Assembly: GCF_040807025.1 (NCBI RefSeq)
Contig: NC_090942.1
Coordinates: forward strand, 38,828,911 to 38,892,910
From: Struthio camelus
Taxonomy: Eukaryota > Chordata > Aves > Struthioniformes > Struthionidae
Length of the DNA: 64,000 nt
Reading direction: 5' to 3'
A model generated the notes under the pieces. That model was given only the letters and a program-made list of their open reading frames with translations. It was not told the DNA's origin and did not search any database. The position numbers and the translations under genes were made by a program. Positions 11,801-23,600 of this stretch are shown here, one piece after another. The stretch's first letter is position 1. Each line of letters begins with the position of its first letter.

Positions 11801-13936
11801 TCTTTGGAAACGGTAAAGCACTGCAAAGACTCTTACTTAATTAGAGGCAGAACCATTTTTTTTAATCTCTGGAGGATGAGCTGGCAAACTCCATTTAGGC
11901 TGCAAGCAGGTGAAGGAAGCTTGCTAGATTCACTGCGTGCTTTGTAGAGATTTATTTTGTCTTAGGAGTGGGTTAGCAATGACTGCCAGATACTGCCCAA
12001 CGGACTCAGCTGTGGTCCTGCCTCTGGTACGTTTCTAGAATAAATAATGTAGCTGAGCTGCTCCACTCTAAAGGTTAAGAGGAAAAAAAAAATCCTTTTT
12101 TTGAAACTACTATGAAAACAAAACCTAACAAAACTAATGAGTACCTTCTCTCAGGCACTTGCCAGCTCACTGCCTTAAGGACCTTACTGTTGAATCCCTG
12201 AGTGTTTTTCAAACTTCTGGATTTTGATGAGAAACTTTGGGTCTCTAGGATCCTGTGCTTTGAAGAATTACTTGCTCCTACCGAGAGCTGGAATTTACTG
12301 TCCATCTGCCTGTCCCCCACAATCAGAACTGACTTCTCAGGTCCACGTGTACCCCAGATGCATCCTTTGCCAGCATCCTAGCTAAATGAGCTGAGCCTAG
12401 ATTTACAGGTTAATATTTCAGGAGTATGCTTTGCAAACATTAGTGAACAGACACCTGCAGAGACACACAGGCTTGACACAGGCTTACTGAACGCACACTG
12501 TCCCGTTCACTGCAAAGGGAAAAGCGCCAGCTGAATGGGGGTCATTTGAAAGCAAACACCCTAGATCCCTCTAAGGGCTTAGGCTCTCAGAACAGGACCA
12601 AGATGTTATTAAGATGTTTAAAAAGAAATATAACCCCCCTTGCTCAGCTACTGCCTAGCAACAGAGGCCCAGACACTCTGTAAAAGTCCCCTACGTGGCT
12701 CCCGCGCTCCCAGAGCAGCTAGAGCTCTGCTTTGGCTTATGACACCTCTGTGTCCCTCGACAAATCCACATGTGAGCAAAAATCTAGTCAAATCAAGCTG
12801 AAAAACTGACTCTGATTGACTCTGGGGTTTGGCTGGCACAGCTAGAGCTGCTGCTTGCCATTTGGTAATGAATCTCAACACAGAGCAAATCTTGATGTGC
12901 CTCATTTTGGCCATCACATCAAGATATGCCTTTAGCTCTCACTAATGTGATTAGTCCAAAAATGTCAGGGGAAATTCAGCAGCTGGTTGTTTTCAACCTT
13001 CATTTTGAGATATGCTTCAAAGAAAGCCATCATTTCCAAAATTGCTTTTATTCTCAGAGTTTGTTTTACTTTCTATGGTAACCTACAGCCTGGTGTTCTC
13101 ACCCGGGGATGTCCATGATCAGTGTCCCTGAGCAGTTCCTCTCAACACCTCCCATCCTGACACAGAATGTCTTAACTATTGGGCTATCGCCTATTTTGGG
13201 GTACGTAAGTGGCATTTTTCTGTGCCTCCTCTTGAGGTGGCAACACTGTGCAGACCCGAAGTCACATTCCAGGGAGCTGGAACGTGACTCTGTACCGAAG
13301 GAGTTCATCTTGTGGGCTGTGGCTTCCTGAGGGTGAAGGGGGAGGAAGATGTCGAGCTCTTCTAAAATTACAGGCAACAGTCTTGCTGTTTAAAAGAATA
13401 GCTACAGATGGGTCTGTGCATCTTCTGGAAAGGCTGCAAACCAGAAAAGCCCTATCCTGGTGACTGGAGCATTCAGATGGGAGAAGGTGACCTAGATTCC
13501 AGCACCTGTGTGTGTTTAGATTTTACGTTATACAGTAATTATAGAAAAAGGGGAGAGAACCAGCGTGCAGGGAATAATCTCTACCTAGGGTTTCTTTATT
13601 TAGATTAATGAAGAAATGAATCCAAATACTCTAGGTGCCAATGAAATAATTTAACACATGTATGTCCTGCATTTAGCATAACCCATCATGGCCCAGTTTG
13701 CTTCTCCATTTCTATTTGCCAGTCTGGGCAAAATCTGGGCAAGATCTGGGCAGCTTTGGCTAAGGGAAGGACTGACTGTGCTTTACACTGGGCAAAATGA
13801 AGTGGCTACTGAGACTGAGATGGGGCTTGGAAAAGACAGCATGGATGGATAAGAAAGGGTATGAAAAAGAGGCTACTTTTTTCTAGTCCATATTTTGAAT
13901 ATACAGATTTGTGTGTGTGTGTTTTTTTTCCTTCAG
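8831..13936. other. Intergenic DNA, no gene seen
   Basis: No coding gene was recognised. The overlapping open frames at 9250-9537 on both strands are mutual shadows in a G-rich stretch. The segment 11040-11330 is richer in GC and contains an exact AP-1 site (TGAGTCA, 11188-11194). It may be a non-coding element. A 9-bp perfect hairpin lies at 10319-10341. Confidence 0.65.
10319..10341. repeat. Perfect 9-bp inverted repeat
   Basis: CCTATTAGG at 10319-10327 and CCTAATAGG at 10333-10341 are reverse complements separated by ACACA. It is a short hairpin with no associated gene. Confidence 0.7.
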
Positions 13937-14268
13937 GGACACACAGTGCATCAGGCATTTAACTGTTATATTTGTTACCTTACAGGTATTACCATTCTGT
14001 ACAGTGAGCATCAAGGGCTGCTTGAATTAATGCCATGGGAAGTTTGCACTAAGCATCGCACTCTTGGCGGGATGCTAGGAAGCGACGACACCTCCAGCAG
14101 CCGCAACGAAGGCAATGCCCTCCGGTCTGCGAAGCCCTGCGCAGCTCTCAGCAGCCAGTGCACTGCAGACACAACGCCTGCAAGGTCGGGATTTGATGAA
14201 ATTCAGTATCAGGAAAAAAGTGAACTGGAAACAGAACGAAGCCGTAACTACGCCGTTCTGATGGGCAG
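13937..14268 (+). other. Exon-like open block, possible unannotated exon
   Basis: A 332-nt block opens after a strong acceptor (about 20 nt of T/G then CCTTCAG, AG at 13935-13936) and closes at a plausible donor (GGGCAG|GTGATT). It has no stop in the frame that starts at codon 13937. From about 14,040 on it is richer in CpG and GC than its surroundings. The encoded ~110 residues are not recognised: first half hydrophobic, second half Ser/Ala/Glu-rich. It could be an exon of a long non-coding RNA or an unknown gene, or a chance open frame. It lies about 0.7 kb upstream of a CpG island. Confidence 0.25.
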
Positions 14269-14929
14269 GTGATTTGTTTTTTTACCGTGCTCACCTATTA
14301 GCCGGTTACCATGCAGTGTTGCTTATCTTAATACTGCTAGCCAGACCATTGAGCCCATAAGCCCGTGTGATCCCCAGGAAAGGAATTACCTCGCACATAA
14401 ATCTCCTGCTTTTGGCTTACGTCCTCCCGCAGGCTCTCAGTGACAAACAGGTCAATGCCACCGCTGTTAGGGCCGGCAGAGTATTTTTGATCATGTGATT
14501 TTTTTTTGAGTACACAGAGCTCTCCACATCGATGCAGTTCACAGAAATACTTAGGCCTTAGTGAAAAACCTGATCTGGAAAGCTCTTATAGTGAGAGAGT
14601 CTCTGAAAGGAGTTTCTTTCTTGCTCTACTGCAGAGATAAATCAGTTTTGAAACCCTGGAAATTGCTCTGAAAGACAGCAATTGTCCTTTAAGCTGTATT
14701 AGGCCGCACGGCTCTTCAGGGTAGTTTGGGATCTGCCTTTGATTCACTGGGCAAAACCTAAAAACAAATGACCATCGGGGGAACACGAATGCAGAACTGG
14801 TGGTAAAATCGAGCCTCCCTTTGCCAAGAGCAGCATTAAAAAATAACCAGCGCTGGGGGTTCAAAGGGAGCTGGTGGAGGCTCAGCCAGCCGGCTGCTTG
14901 GCAGGGGCAGGGGCAGGCGGAGGTTATTG

Positions 14930-15345
14930 TCCGCAGGGCGTCTTTCAGGTGACCGGCTTTTTGCGCTTCTTCCCTGGGCCCTGTTATATTTAATAAATTA
15001 ATTCCAACAAACGCCCGGCTGCCGGGGAAGGCGCCAGCTGAGCAGGCGCAGGCAGGGCTGCCCCCAAGGCTGCCGGCTCCATGAGGGCTCCCCGCGAGGA
15101 GCCACGGACATGGCGGCGCCTGCCCCACGGGGGCACAAAATGGCGGCGCCTGCCCCGAGGCAGCACAAAATGGCGCCTGGCAGAAGGGCCTGCGAGGCCC
15201 GCGGGAGGGAAGGCGAGCGGGCAGCCGCTCACGCCTCTGCCTCGCGGCACCTCCTCCGCGGGCGTCCGTCGTGGGAAGCCATTCTGCCTTTTCAGCTAAA
15301 TCTATCGAAGCCGAGCGTAAACCGGCCCTGCAGAAGCTGCAGCGA
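14930..15345. promoter_or_regulatory. CpG island, candidate promoter
   Basis: The densest CpG and GC stretch in the interior of the window, core about 15,010-15,290, in an otherwise AT-moderate interval. It contains a 30-bp tandem array with three YY1-like ATGGCG cores. A CATCAG|GTATGG sequence at 15376/15377 could serve as a first-exon donor for a + strand transcript. Open frames crossing it on both strands (such as 14586-15128 - and 15110-15427 +) reflect high GC and are not called genes. No known gene starts here, so the product, if any, is unknown. Confidence 0.5.
15110..15180 (+). repeat. 30-bp tandem array carrying YY1-like motifs
   Basis: The unit beginning ATGGCGGCGCCTGCCCC recurs at 15110 and 15140, and a partial third copy starts at 15170, giving an exact 30-bp period. 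Copies two and three start AAAATGGCG at 15137 and 15167. The second is a near-perfect match to the YY1 consensus (AANATGGCGGC). All three are on the same strand. Confidence 0.8.
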
Positions 15346-15456
15346 CCTTACATCTCTTGCACCACAAAGACATCAGGTATGGTTTCCTAAAGGTTTCGAA
15401 GGAACCTTAGTGGATTATTCTGCTTAATATTTACACAAAAGTAACATACTCAGGAA

Positions 15457-15506
15457 TTTTTTTTCCTTCCTTCCTTCCATCCTTTTTCCCTCCTTCCTTC
15501 CTCTCC
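15457..15506. repeat. T-run and (TTCC)n microsatellite
   Basis: Pyrimidine-only tract of TTCC units with interruptions, directly downstream of the CpG island. Confidence 0.9.
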
Positions 15507-17963
15507 GAGTGGATCAATAGCATTTTTCATAGCTGGTAAAAAACCTGCACAGTGGTACCTGACCCAGCTGTGATGTTTCATTTTTTTCAGCTTTCCTTCT
15601 CATATTTATTTCTTCTTGCTCCTGCACAAGATTTGCAGCATGTCTCCAGGCTTCCCGGGGGAATTATGGAAACAGCTGTATGATTTATCTCTCTTCCAAG
15701 AGACTACAGTAATCTGAGTGCACCATCTGGCAACAAACAAGGCTGTTTTTGACACCTCCGCTACTGCTAGGAACCAGCCACAACTTTACTTTTTATTTTC
15801 TTCATGTCTCTCATTTTTCTCCCTATCAGATTTGTTGGTCTTTTATGTTACAAAGCTCTCACAGTTAGATATTAAGTCACTGTCTTGGGGTGGGGTTTTT
15901 TTGGAAGCTCAGCTGCTAATATCAGGCTATTACCAGGAAAAAAAAAGGCAGCTCAGTTTTCTTTACATAACCAAAACAGGAACAAAGTGTCTCCAGCTCT
16001 CTTATGTGTGAGGAAGAGCTCGAAAAAGTTGTTGCCAAAAGTTTAGACATCAGAAGGGTCACCCCAAAGTTATTAACATTATTTTAATCCGGATGCTTTC
16101 GGAGGCTGGAAGTACGGTTCCTGAGCATTTTGGTGTCGCGAAGAATGGTGCTGCCCTTGAAAACCAGTGATGATTCAAACTCCCAGCAGCAAGTAAATAC
16201 AGCCAGCAGCGGGCAAACCTGCCTCATGGAGGCAACTTTTCTCAGAGTAAGACGAGCCGGAGAGTGTGGACGGCGGAAGGAGGTGGGAGCAAAGCTCCAG
16301 CCTGGGAGCTGGGCACGGCGCTTCTCCTCCCCGCTGCGTGGCAAGCGGTGCTCTGCAGGTGAAGTACACCTCCCAGCCTGCGTTCCTGGGCTCACTGGAA
16401 TCACTTCAGTAAAATAGAAGTCATTCGAGGGGATTACTAAACAGCTAACGTTGCTGCAGAGCTAGGCACAAGTTGACCTTTAAAATCACTCGATCTAGGT
16501 TTATACTGATGGGCAAATGGTGGGCTCAGACAAGATGTAGGCATTGAGACTTTGCTGCAGTCAAAACTGTCTGAATAGTAAATGAATGAGATATAGATTT
16601 TTTTCTTTCTGAGGTGTGTTCTGCTGTCAGGTTTTGTTGGAGAAAATGGAAAGCTTTGATGAAGGTACTTTGAAGATGATGAAAAGAGCCATCCCATCTG
16701 TGTAGGAATAAAAAAAAAATCCTTCTTTTATCTTCTCGTTTTCTAGTACAATGGACTGACTAATTGGAAATGGGATTGCTAAGATGCATCTTGATTATTC
16801 ACCAGCTTTTAAACTCCATCCAGGATCACAGAACAGAGATAAGTCCTGCTTGCTGTTGCTGTTTTTCTGTCAGAAAGAACATGTGTCCACATCATTTTCA
16901 AGCTCTGCCCTTCGCATATGCAGGTCGTTACAGATGAAATGTATTCTCGATGTTGTTTTGCTCACTACTCCCATGCAGAGATGGACATTGCCTCGTACAT
17001 TGTAATCCCCAAGTTACTACTCTCAGAATAAGTGTTGCAATATGAGTATGTTGTCTGAGCTGTATTTCCAGCCTCTCTTTTTGGCTTTTGAAATCATATG
17101 CAATATTGCTGCAATGTAGATTTTTAGTTTGCTTGCTTTACACTCTCTTGTTTGAAGTTAAGCCCCCTTCTGGATGTGAAGCGGATGTCAGCTTAGGTCC
17201 TTGCCTGCCTTCAAATTATGGTCTCAGAAGAAGAAGGATGGACTCCTTTTTCCACTACTGTTTGGAATATTCTTGGGACTGTCAAAGGGAGCTGAGACCT
17301 GAGGGTAAGCTGTCTCTTGACTCTTCTCCCTGGTCATAGTGTCTCTTTTAATCAGGCCAAGTTCACAGCTTGAGCTGGAGGTTCTGCGTAGGTCTTCAGT
17401 TATGACTACTGGTCTGTGGGACGCTTCCATCTACTTACTGCGTTGCTGTTTTCTTTGGAAGATAAGAGTTTAAGGCTGAAGTACAGGAAAGCTGGCTCCC
17501 TGGCTTTATCCTCACAACATCCTTTGGTGGCTTAGACCCACAGCCTAGACAGTACAGTAGGTGCCACCGGAGGCTGTGCAGGGCAATGAAGGAAGGAAGA
17601 AGATTTGTGGGGGAGGAGCATCCCATCACTGCCAAGCCAGCCAGGAACTGCCACCATCATAGCCTGACATAGCCTGTGGGGAAAGGGTACTCCAGAACTG
17701 GGATCCAGCCCTGGTGGCAGCTGGACCACCCTGAGCTACCACATCAAGTTTTAGTCTGCGACCAGAGTTCTGAACTGTAGAAATTTTAGAAGAAATTGGA
17801 GTATCATTTGCTACTGGTGAGAGCTAAACGGAAAAGCGTAATCAGGCTGATGAACAAAAATCCCTTTTTCTGGCAGGCACAGATCTCACTGTAGGAAAGC
17901 TTAGGAGCTATATAGGGGAAAGTCTGTGTAATGCTGCACAGATTTCTAATACTTGTTAAAAAA

Positions 17964-17975
17964 GGGGGGGGGGGG
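17964..17975. repeat. G12 homopolymer
   Basis: Twelve consecutive G after an A-run. It is liable to slippage and sequencing error. Confidence 0.9.
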
Positions 17976-19306
17976 ATCTGGGCAGTATGTTTTTGAGCCC
18001 TGTCCACTGGCACATTAATCACTAACAGATTATGTATGTATAAAAGTATAGCACTGAATGAAACGAGATCAGTTTGATACCAGAGAGTAAGGTATAGAGA
18101 TGACAGGAAAAAGTAGACCAGTATTTCATAAGAAAGGGGGTTGAAACATTTTGGATGGATTATGCTAGATGTACTGAAAGTGAAATAAAGAAAAAAAAGC
18201 TAAAGGTGTTGACAACACTTCATGCTCACGTTTTTAATGAAATATTGTGATTTTTAGTTTCTATTTTTTAAATATTTACATTAAGTGATCTAACTCAAAT
18301 CGCATGTCCTGCTTTATAAAAAAACCTCCTCAGTTGACTTGGAACACCCTAATCTTCTGGCATTTTCCTTTTTGGAGAAGCGTTGAGGTTTTTTTACTCT
18401 CACAACTTCACTGTTCAAGGAGGAGGAGGAGTTCCATGACCACTTGTCCTTCTCTCCATTTGGCACACAATACACAAGTGCCTTTCTATAAACAGATTGT
18501 TTTGAGCAATAAGCTACCCACAGAACAGGCTGGCCTCTGGCTTTTGCTAACTGGAGGGTAACAGCTAAGTGCAACAAAAATGTCAGTTGCCTACGGAGTA
18601 TCTACACTGATGCAGCTGAAACCTAAGGCAGATCTTTGTCCTTCTTAGAGAACGCTAGTGCTTTTTGTTATTTGTTGTTGTTGTTTCTAACAAAAGCAGA
18701 ACTGAACCAAAATTGCAAGTTCGGCTACTTGGACATGTGCAAAATGAGATGCAATTGGCAAGAATACAATACACAGATTAAATAAACAAGGAAGTCATTA
18801 AAGGACAGAGAAGCCCTGAAGGGATAGAGTGACTTTTGGCTTGAGGAAGAGTAGGTATATAAGCTCTCATTTTGCAGTAATTTTTACCCTTCCTATCTGC
18901 AATAAGCCATTGAGAAAGGAACGTCTTCTGTCAACTGTTTGCTGTGACTTCAGCAGAAAGTAATCTATCACTTTTTCTTTCATGCTCACAAGCGTCTCAG
19001 GTTGCTTAGAATGCTTTCTGACTTGGAACCAATTATTTGTACGGTTTAGAGAAAATCTCTGATGTTATTCGATATTTCACAATGGCACCAAAAGGAAATT
19101 TACCAGCACAGTGATTCCGCTTGATTAACAAACTGCTTGGAATACTACTGAAACAGGAGAGAAGAAAAGCTATTGCAAGACGTGGCTGGAACTTAAGCAG
19201 GGAAGGTGAGGAAAGTTTAAGCCAGAGAAGCAGGTGTCCTGCAATATAGAAGTACTGCAGAAACTCCATATTGGAGAAATGGGAAGGAAGGAAAATGCAT
19301 CCAAAG

Positions 19307-19330
19307 AATAATAATAATAATAATAATAAA
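19307..19330. repeat. (AAT)n microsatellite
   Basis: Seven AAT units followed by AAA. On the - strand they encode the Tyr run seen in a short spurious open frame. Confidence 0.95.
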
Positions 19331-21328
19331 AGGACAAAAAATTACTCAGTTTTTCCACATGTTCCTCTGTTTTGCTTGTCTATTGAGCCCTGTCAGGCAC
19401 CTAGACCCAGAGCTGGCTGAACCAGAGTGTCTTTGTTGTCTGAACATGTATTCTTTTTTTGCTGGGGGGTTCTTTGGCAGGGGCATACATCTAGGGATGC
19501 TCTGAGGATATTTATCCTCCACCACTATTGTTCAGGGCAGTCATAGCTCCCTGTTACATGACTTTGTAGATCCTGTGAGCTTCTCTCTCTCCCCTCTCTA
19601 GAATGGCTGCCTTATTCCTAAGCACCTCAGAATAACAAATCATGGAGCCCCAACTTCCTTCAGATATATGTCCTAGAAAATGCACTATAAGGACCCACTG
19701 TAAGGAGCTAGACCAGAAGTTCCCACCCTCTGGTCCAAGAAGAGCTGGCAGGTTACCCAGCCAGCAGCAAGGCTAATCTCATGCTGCTTTGAGGTGCCTC
19801 CAAAAGCACTTTTGTATTGCATCACATCAGATGAATCTTCAGGTGTCAAATCATGGCTGGAACAGAACCCAGTACAGCTTCCCTTTCCATTCCTCTTTTT
19901 CTGAACGTTAGTCTATATAAGTTCAAAAGTTCTTTTTTTTTATTTTTTAAAATGAACTTCTACTATGTAGCTATGGTGTCTTGGTTACATAGAACTAAAG
20001 CTGAAGTTTTTCTGAGGGATTTATAGATGGCCTCCTGTTTTCTGGAAAGACCTTATGTTTTCTGAAGTTCACATCAAACTGTGCCAAAGCTGTGAGCAAA
20101 CTGTAGGACAAAGCATCAAAGAGATGGGCTTTTATTAACTACATTCCCCTGGGACATCTCTTATCAGCGTGAGATTTGCACTTGACTCTTTCGAGTATTA
20201 GGAAGGATTTCTACATCTCTCAGGAAAGAGGATCAACACACTAAGTCGTGAGCATAATATTCATATGTTTTCTGTTAGGTTAATCTCCTAAGACACCGAA
20301 AGCTCCCTTAACTTTACATCAGAGGGGGTCATGTTTCATGCAGTGAAGAACTTGATACAGAGCAGTGGATTTAGCCGTTGATTTTTGTCAGTGCTCTGAG
20401 AACAAATTCCTGATGTGTTCTACATTGTTTATGTCCTGTTGCCATGCATGGGAGCCGTATCAGGTGGACAGGTGCAATGGCCTCATAATCTCAGAAAGTA
20501 TCCTTTAGGAATCAGCTTTAAAGAAATTTGACCCAGTACCATGGGTAGGAAAATACCCAGCTGTCCAGAAAACTTCTTGCTGCATTTTAGTGACGCATAT
20601 TCTCCTAGCACCGTCTGAATTCAAGTACTCCCTTTGCCAGGATGCTTACCTGAATAACATTTGTCCCTGAAAGACACTTCTATCCCTCTCTCCCCTTGCC
20701 ACATTACTAATGCCCAAATATTCATGCAGAGAAGGAGAGGAGCATTTTGTTTCCTGCATGGCTTTGTAGAAAACATGTGGTTATGTTGGGCACTATGGAA
20801 ACATCTCATGACCGCCACATCTGTAGAAGGGGTAGCCTTGCTATTTACCATGCTCCAAAGTCACACTCACACAAGCCAGGATGTGGGAAGTGGAAAATAA
20901 GAAACAGAAGTACAAAAATTGAAATACAAACAGCATAATTGCAAAGCTTTTAGAACACACAGAGAAAAATTAAGAGAAAACCAAGCTTATTTCCATTAAC
21001 TGCTTAGATTAGATGTAAAGGCTCTTTTCACTCTGTAAGGTGCACTTGCCTTTAGATTTTAAGCACCCCCTATATGTTCTATCTGTAGAAGAAGATTGAG
21101 CCTACCTCAGTTTATATTTCAGATAACCTTGCCACCTTTCTGCTCTCATTAGTGGATGTCTAGACCCTTATCTCAAACAGAAAGGAGGTTTGACCCTCCA
21201 CCAACCGGTCTTGGACATGCAGAGACAGAAAGTGGCTGCTCTGGTGCTCAGCTCAGCACCCATGTGATTTCCTGCCCACCCCTCCAGAGTACCTGAGGGA
21301 CTTTGTGGCGATAAGTGGCTTGGGGTAA

Positions 21329-21425
21329 GTGACATCCTCCCCCCCACCCCTACTTCTGAGGGATAAGGTGACATCCTCCCCCCCAACCCTACTTCTGAGG
21401 GATAAGGTGATATTTTCCCCTGCAT
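21329..21425. repeat. 39-bp minisatellite, about 2.5 copies
   Basis: Units starting GTGACATCCTCCCCCC at 21329 and 21368, with a diverged partial copy at 21407, give a period of 39 bp. The two full copies are nearly identical, so the duplication is recent. Because 39 is a multiple of three, it produces a repeated 13-residue pattern in - strand open frames that is not evidence of a protein. Confidence 0.85.
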
Positions 21426-23104
21426 CTTCCCCCAAATCTGGCTTTTCCTTCACTGTTTTCATACTTGGTCCTTATTTTTACTCCATTTATTTGTTCAGTC
21501 TCTCTGGGCTCTTGTCTTCCTATGGACAGGAATCTCTATGGACCCTCATGGCTGACAAATTTAAAACTTTGGAGCAGCTGATCTATTCGTGAGAAAAATC
21601 TTGACGTTTTTTCTTTTGTCTTCATTATACACTTACACATACTCTCGGTAGGAGTGATTTTCTCATCTATGATTGAATTCTACTGGTTTAGTACTTCACA
21701 GCTGAGATGTTTTGCGTGACCTTTTACTGTCATGTTATCTTGTACATCAGTGTCTAATTTATGAAAAAAACAGGTCTCATTGATATTCCAGATGACCTAA
21801 TAGTTACTAGAAGAAATAATCTCCTGAACAGTTTCTACAGGTAATGCTACTGCACTGTGCAGAGGATAGTTTGGCTTCTTTTTAGGTATAGTCAGTCCTT
21901 TTCTATAGATATTTGAAAGCAAGTTTTGTCTCTTGGAAAAACAATAGCTCTTCCAAAGACTGGATATTGCCTAGAATTGTTTCTGTTCCCTTAGTTTGTG
22001 CAATCTCCACTTTGTTTCTTGAAAAATTCTGCTTGAATTTTTTTATTTTTACTTTGGCTCTGCATGTCTCTATGAATCAATGGTTTGTTAGTCCAGTGCC
22101 CTGCAACTGTTTCTAGCTTTCTCTGAAAAACTTTTCAAGTTGGCCTTTCAAACCTCCAGGTACAGTAATTGCAAGTGGCTTTTCCTAAGACTAGGTCAGG
22201 TTCTACTTCCAAATTTTTTTCCTGGGGTTTGTTCTTTGATTCCCATTCTAATTCCCGTTATGCATATTTGAATCAAAAGCTCAGATTCAGATAAAGATGT
22301 CAAATTTCCATCCCTTACAAAACAGCAGTCTTTTGAAAGTTTTATTCTTTCTGGGAGTACAACACTATTCAAATCTGTATAGCAGAGTGTGTAGATAGGC
22401 TTACTTTCTCCTGCTTACTTAACCTGCAGATGTCACCTTTGTCTCAAGGGCTGCTGATCACTGGGAAGCTATAACAGAGAAATATCAGTGTGTTTGCCCT
22501 GTTATCAAACTCCTTCATAGGCTTATCTAGCCATTCCTGTAGACTGGGCCCGGGGAACCCTTGGGCTAATCCAGTAGAGCTGCATATATGAATTTATGTT
22601 CTGTCATTAAATCTCTTGCTTCTGACCCGAATCACTGTGAAGTTAGCTATTTTGCACTTCTCTTCTTCAGAAGCTGAAGAACAGCTTCTTGGAGTTCTTG
22701 TTCTTTGAACCCCTAAAGTTATCTGCTGCATTTGTAAAGATTTCTGTTTTCTTTGGAGCTTTCAGTTTCATGTTTTATACCCACTATCTTTTCTCCTAGT
22801 TCTCCATTTTTAGCTGTACTCTTCTGTTTCAAGCTCAGCTCCTGCCACCATGTGTTACCTTGTCATGTGTGACGTCGGTATTATGACTAATAGTAAGTGT
22901 GGATAGAAACCTGTAATTAAATAATTAAGTAAATAATACATAACAAGTGTATAATATAACAATAGATAAGATAGCAACACTGAAGGAAAGAGCTGAGGGA
23001 GGGAGGGAGGAAGCCACTCATGCTGTTAACACTATTGCTTAGTCAATCTTCTCATTAACCAGTTACAATAACTGGCCTTTACCAGTATTTGTGATACATT
23101 GTTG

Positions 23105-23131
23105 TATAAGAGGCAAACAACGCCTCTTATA
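23105..23131. repeat. Perfect 10-bp hairpin
   Basis: TATAAGAGGC at 23105-23114 pairs exactly with GCCTCTTATA at 23122-23131 across a 7-nt loop (AAACAAC). No surrounding gene or mobile-element boundary was recognised. Confidence 0.75.
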
Positions 23132-23498
23132 GAGATAGATATTCCTGAGGGTTCTGTGCTGGAAAGATTGTTTCAGGGTCTTTCTAATTTCAGGCAGTCA
23201 TCCTTGAAAGGCGTCCTCGTGCTTACTAGTATTACAGTTACCTGAGCTACTCTGAAGATCAATGAACAGCCTTTTTTTGCTAAGGAATTCCACAGATGGA
23301 GAATGTATAGACCTCTGTATATCATGATTGATATCCTTACTGTTATTGCTACAGCTATAGTGTGCTGTGGCATCAAGAAGGATCAATGAAATTTGAATTT
23401 CATTATGGCAGGCTGATATTGGTGGCAAATGACAATCAAAGAATTTACAGTGCAGTCTGGAGATTACAAAGATTTAAATTACTGATGTTTTATATTTT

Positions 23499-23600
23499 GA
23501 GAGACATAGGTATAGAGAAGTTAATTGACTTGATCAGTATGACATAGTGAGCTAAAGGCAACAAGAAGCAGAACTCAGACATGATCATTTCCAAGCTCAC
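23499..23600 (-). repeat. Possible MIR-like (CORE-SINE) fragment
   Basis: The order of ATAGAGAAGTTAATTGACTT, then GACATAGTGAGCTAAAGGCA, then CAGAACTCAGAC follows the reverse complement of the MIR core region, with many substitutions. It is recognised by eye only. Confidence 0.35.

Larger units (their letters stand above)
15511..21320. other. Intergenic DNA, no gene seen
   Basis: Small open frames only, none recognised. It contains a G12 homopolymer at 17964-17975 and an AAT microsatellite at 19307-19330. The stretch near 19,710-19,790 vaguely suggests an old transposon remnant but cannot be assigned. Confidence 0.65.

Noticed and set aside
14586..15128. 180-codon - strand open frame at the CpG island
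   Set aside because: GC-rich DNA has few stops. The frame crosses the YY1 array, has no recognised domain and is contradicted by equally open + strand frames.
19710..19790. Stretch reminiscent of an old hAT-type transposon end
   Set aside because: The resemblance is limited to about 20 bp and no terminal inverted repeats or target duplications were found.
21168..21462. - strand frame with a repeated 13-residue pattern
   Set aside because: The repeat is the translation of a 39-bp minisatellite, and three frames show it. There is no other coding evidence.
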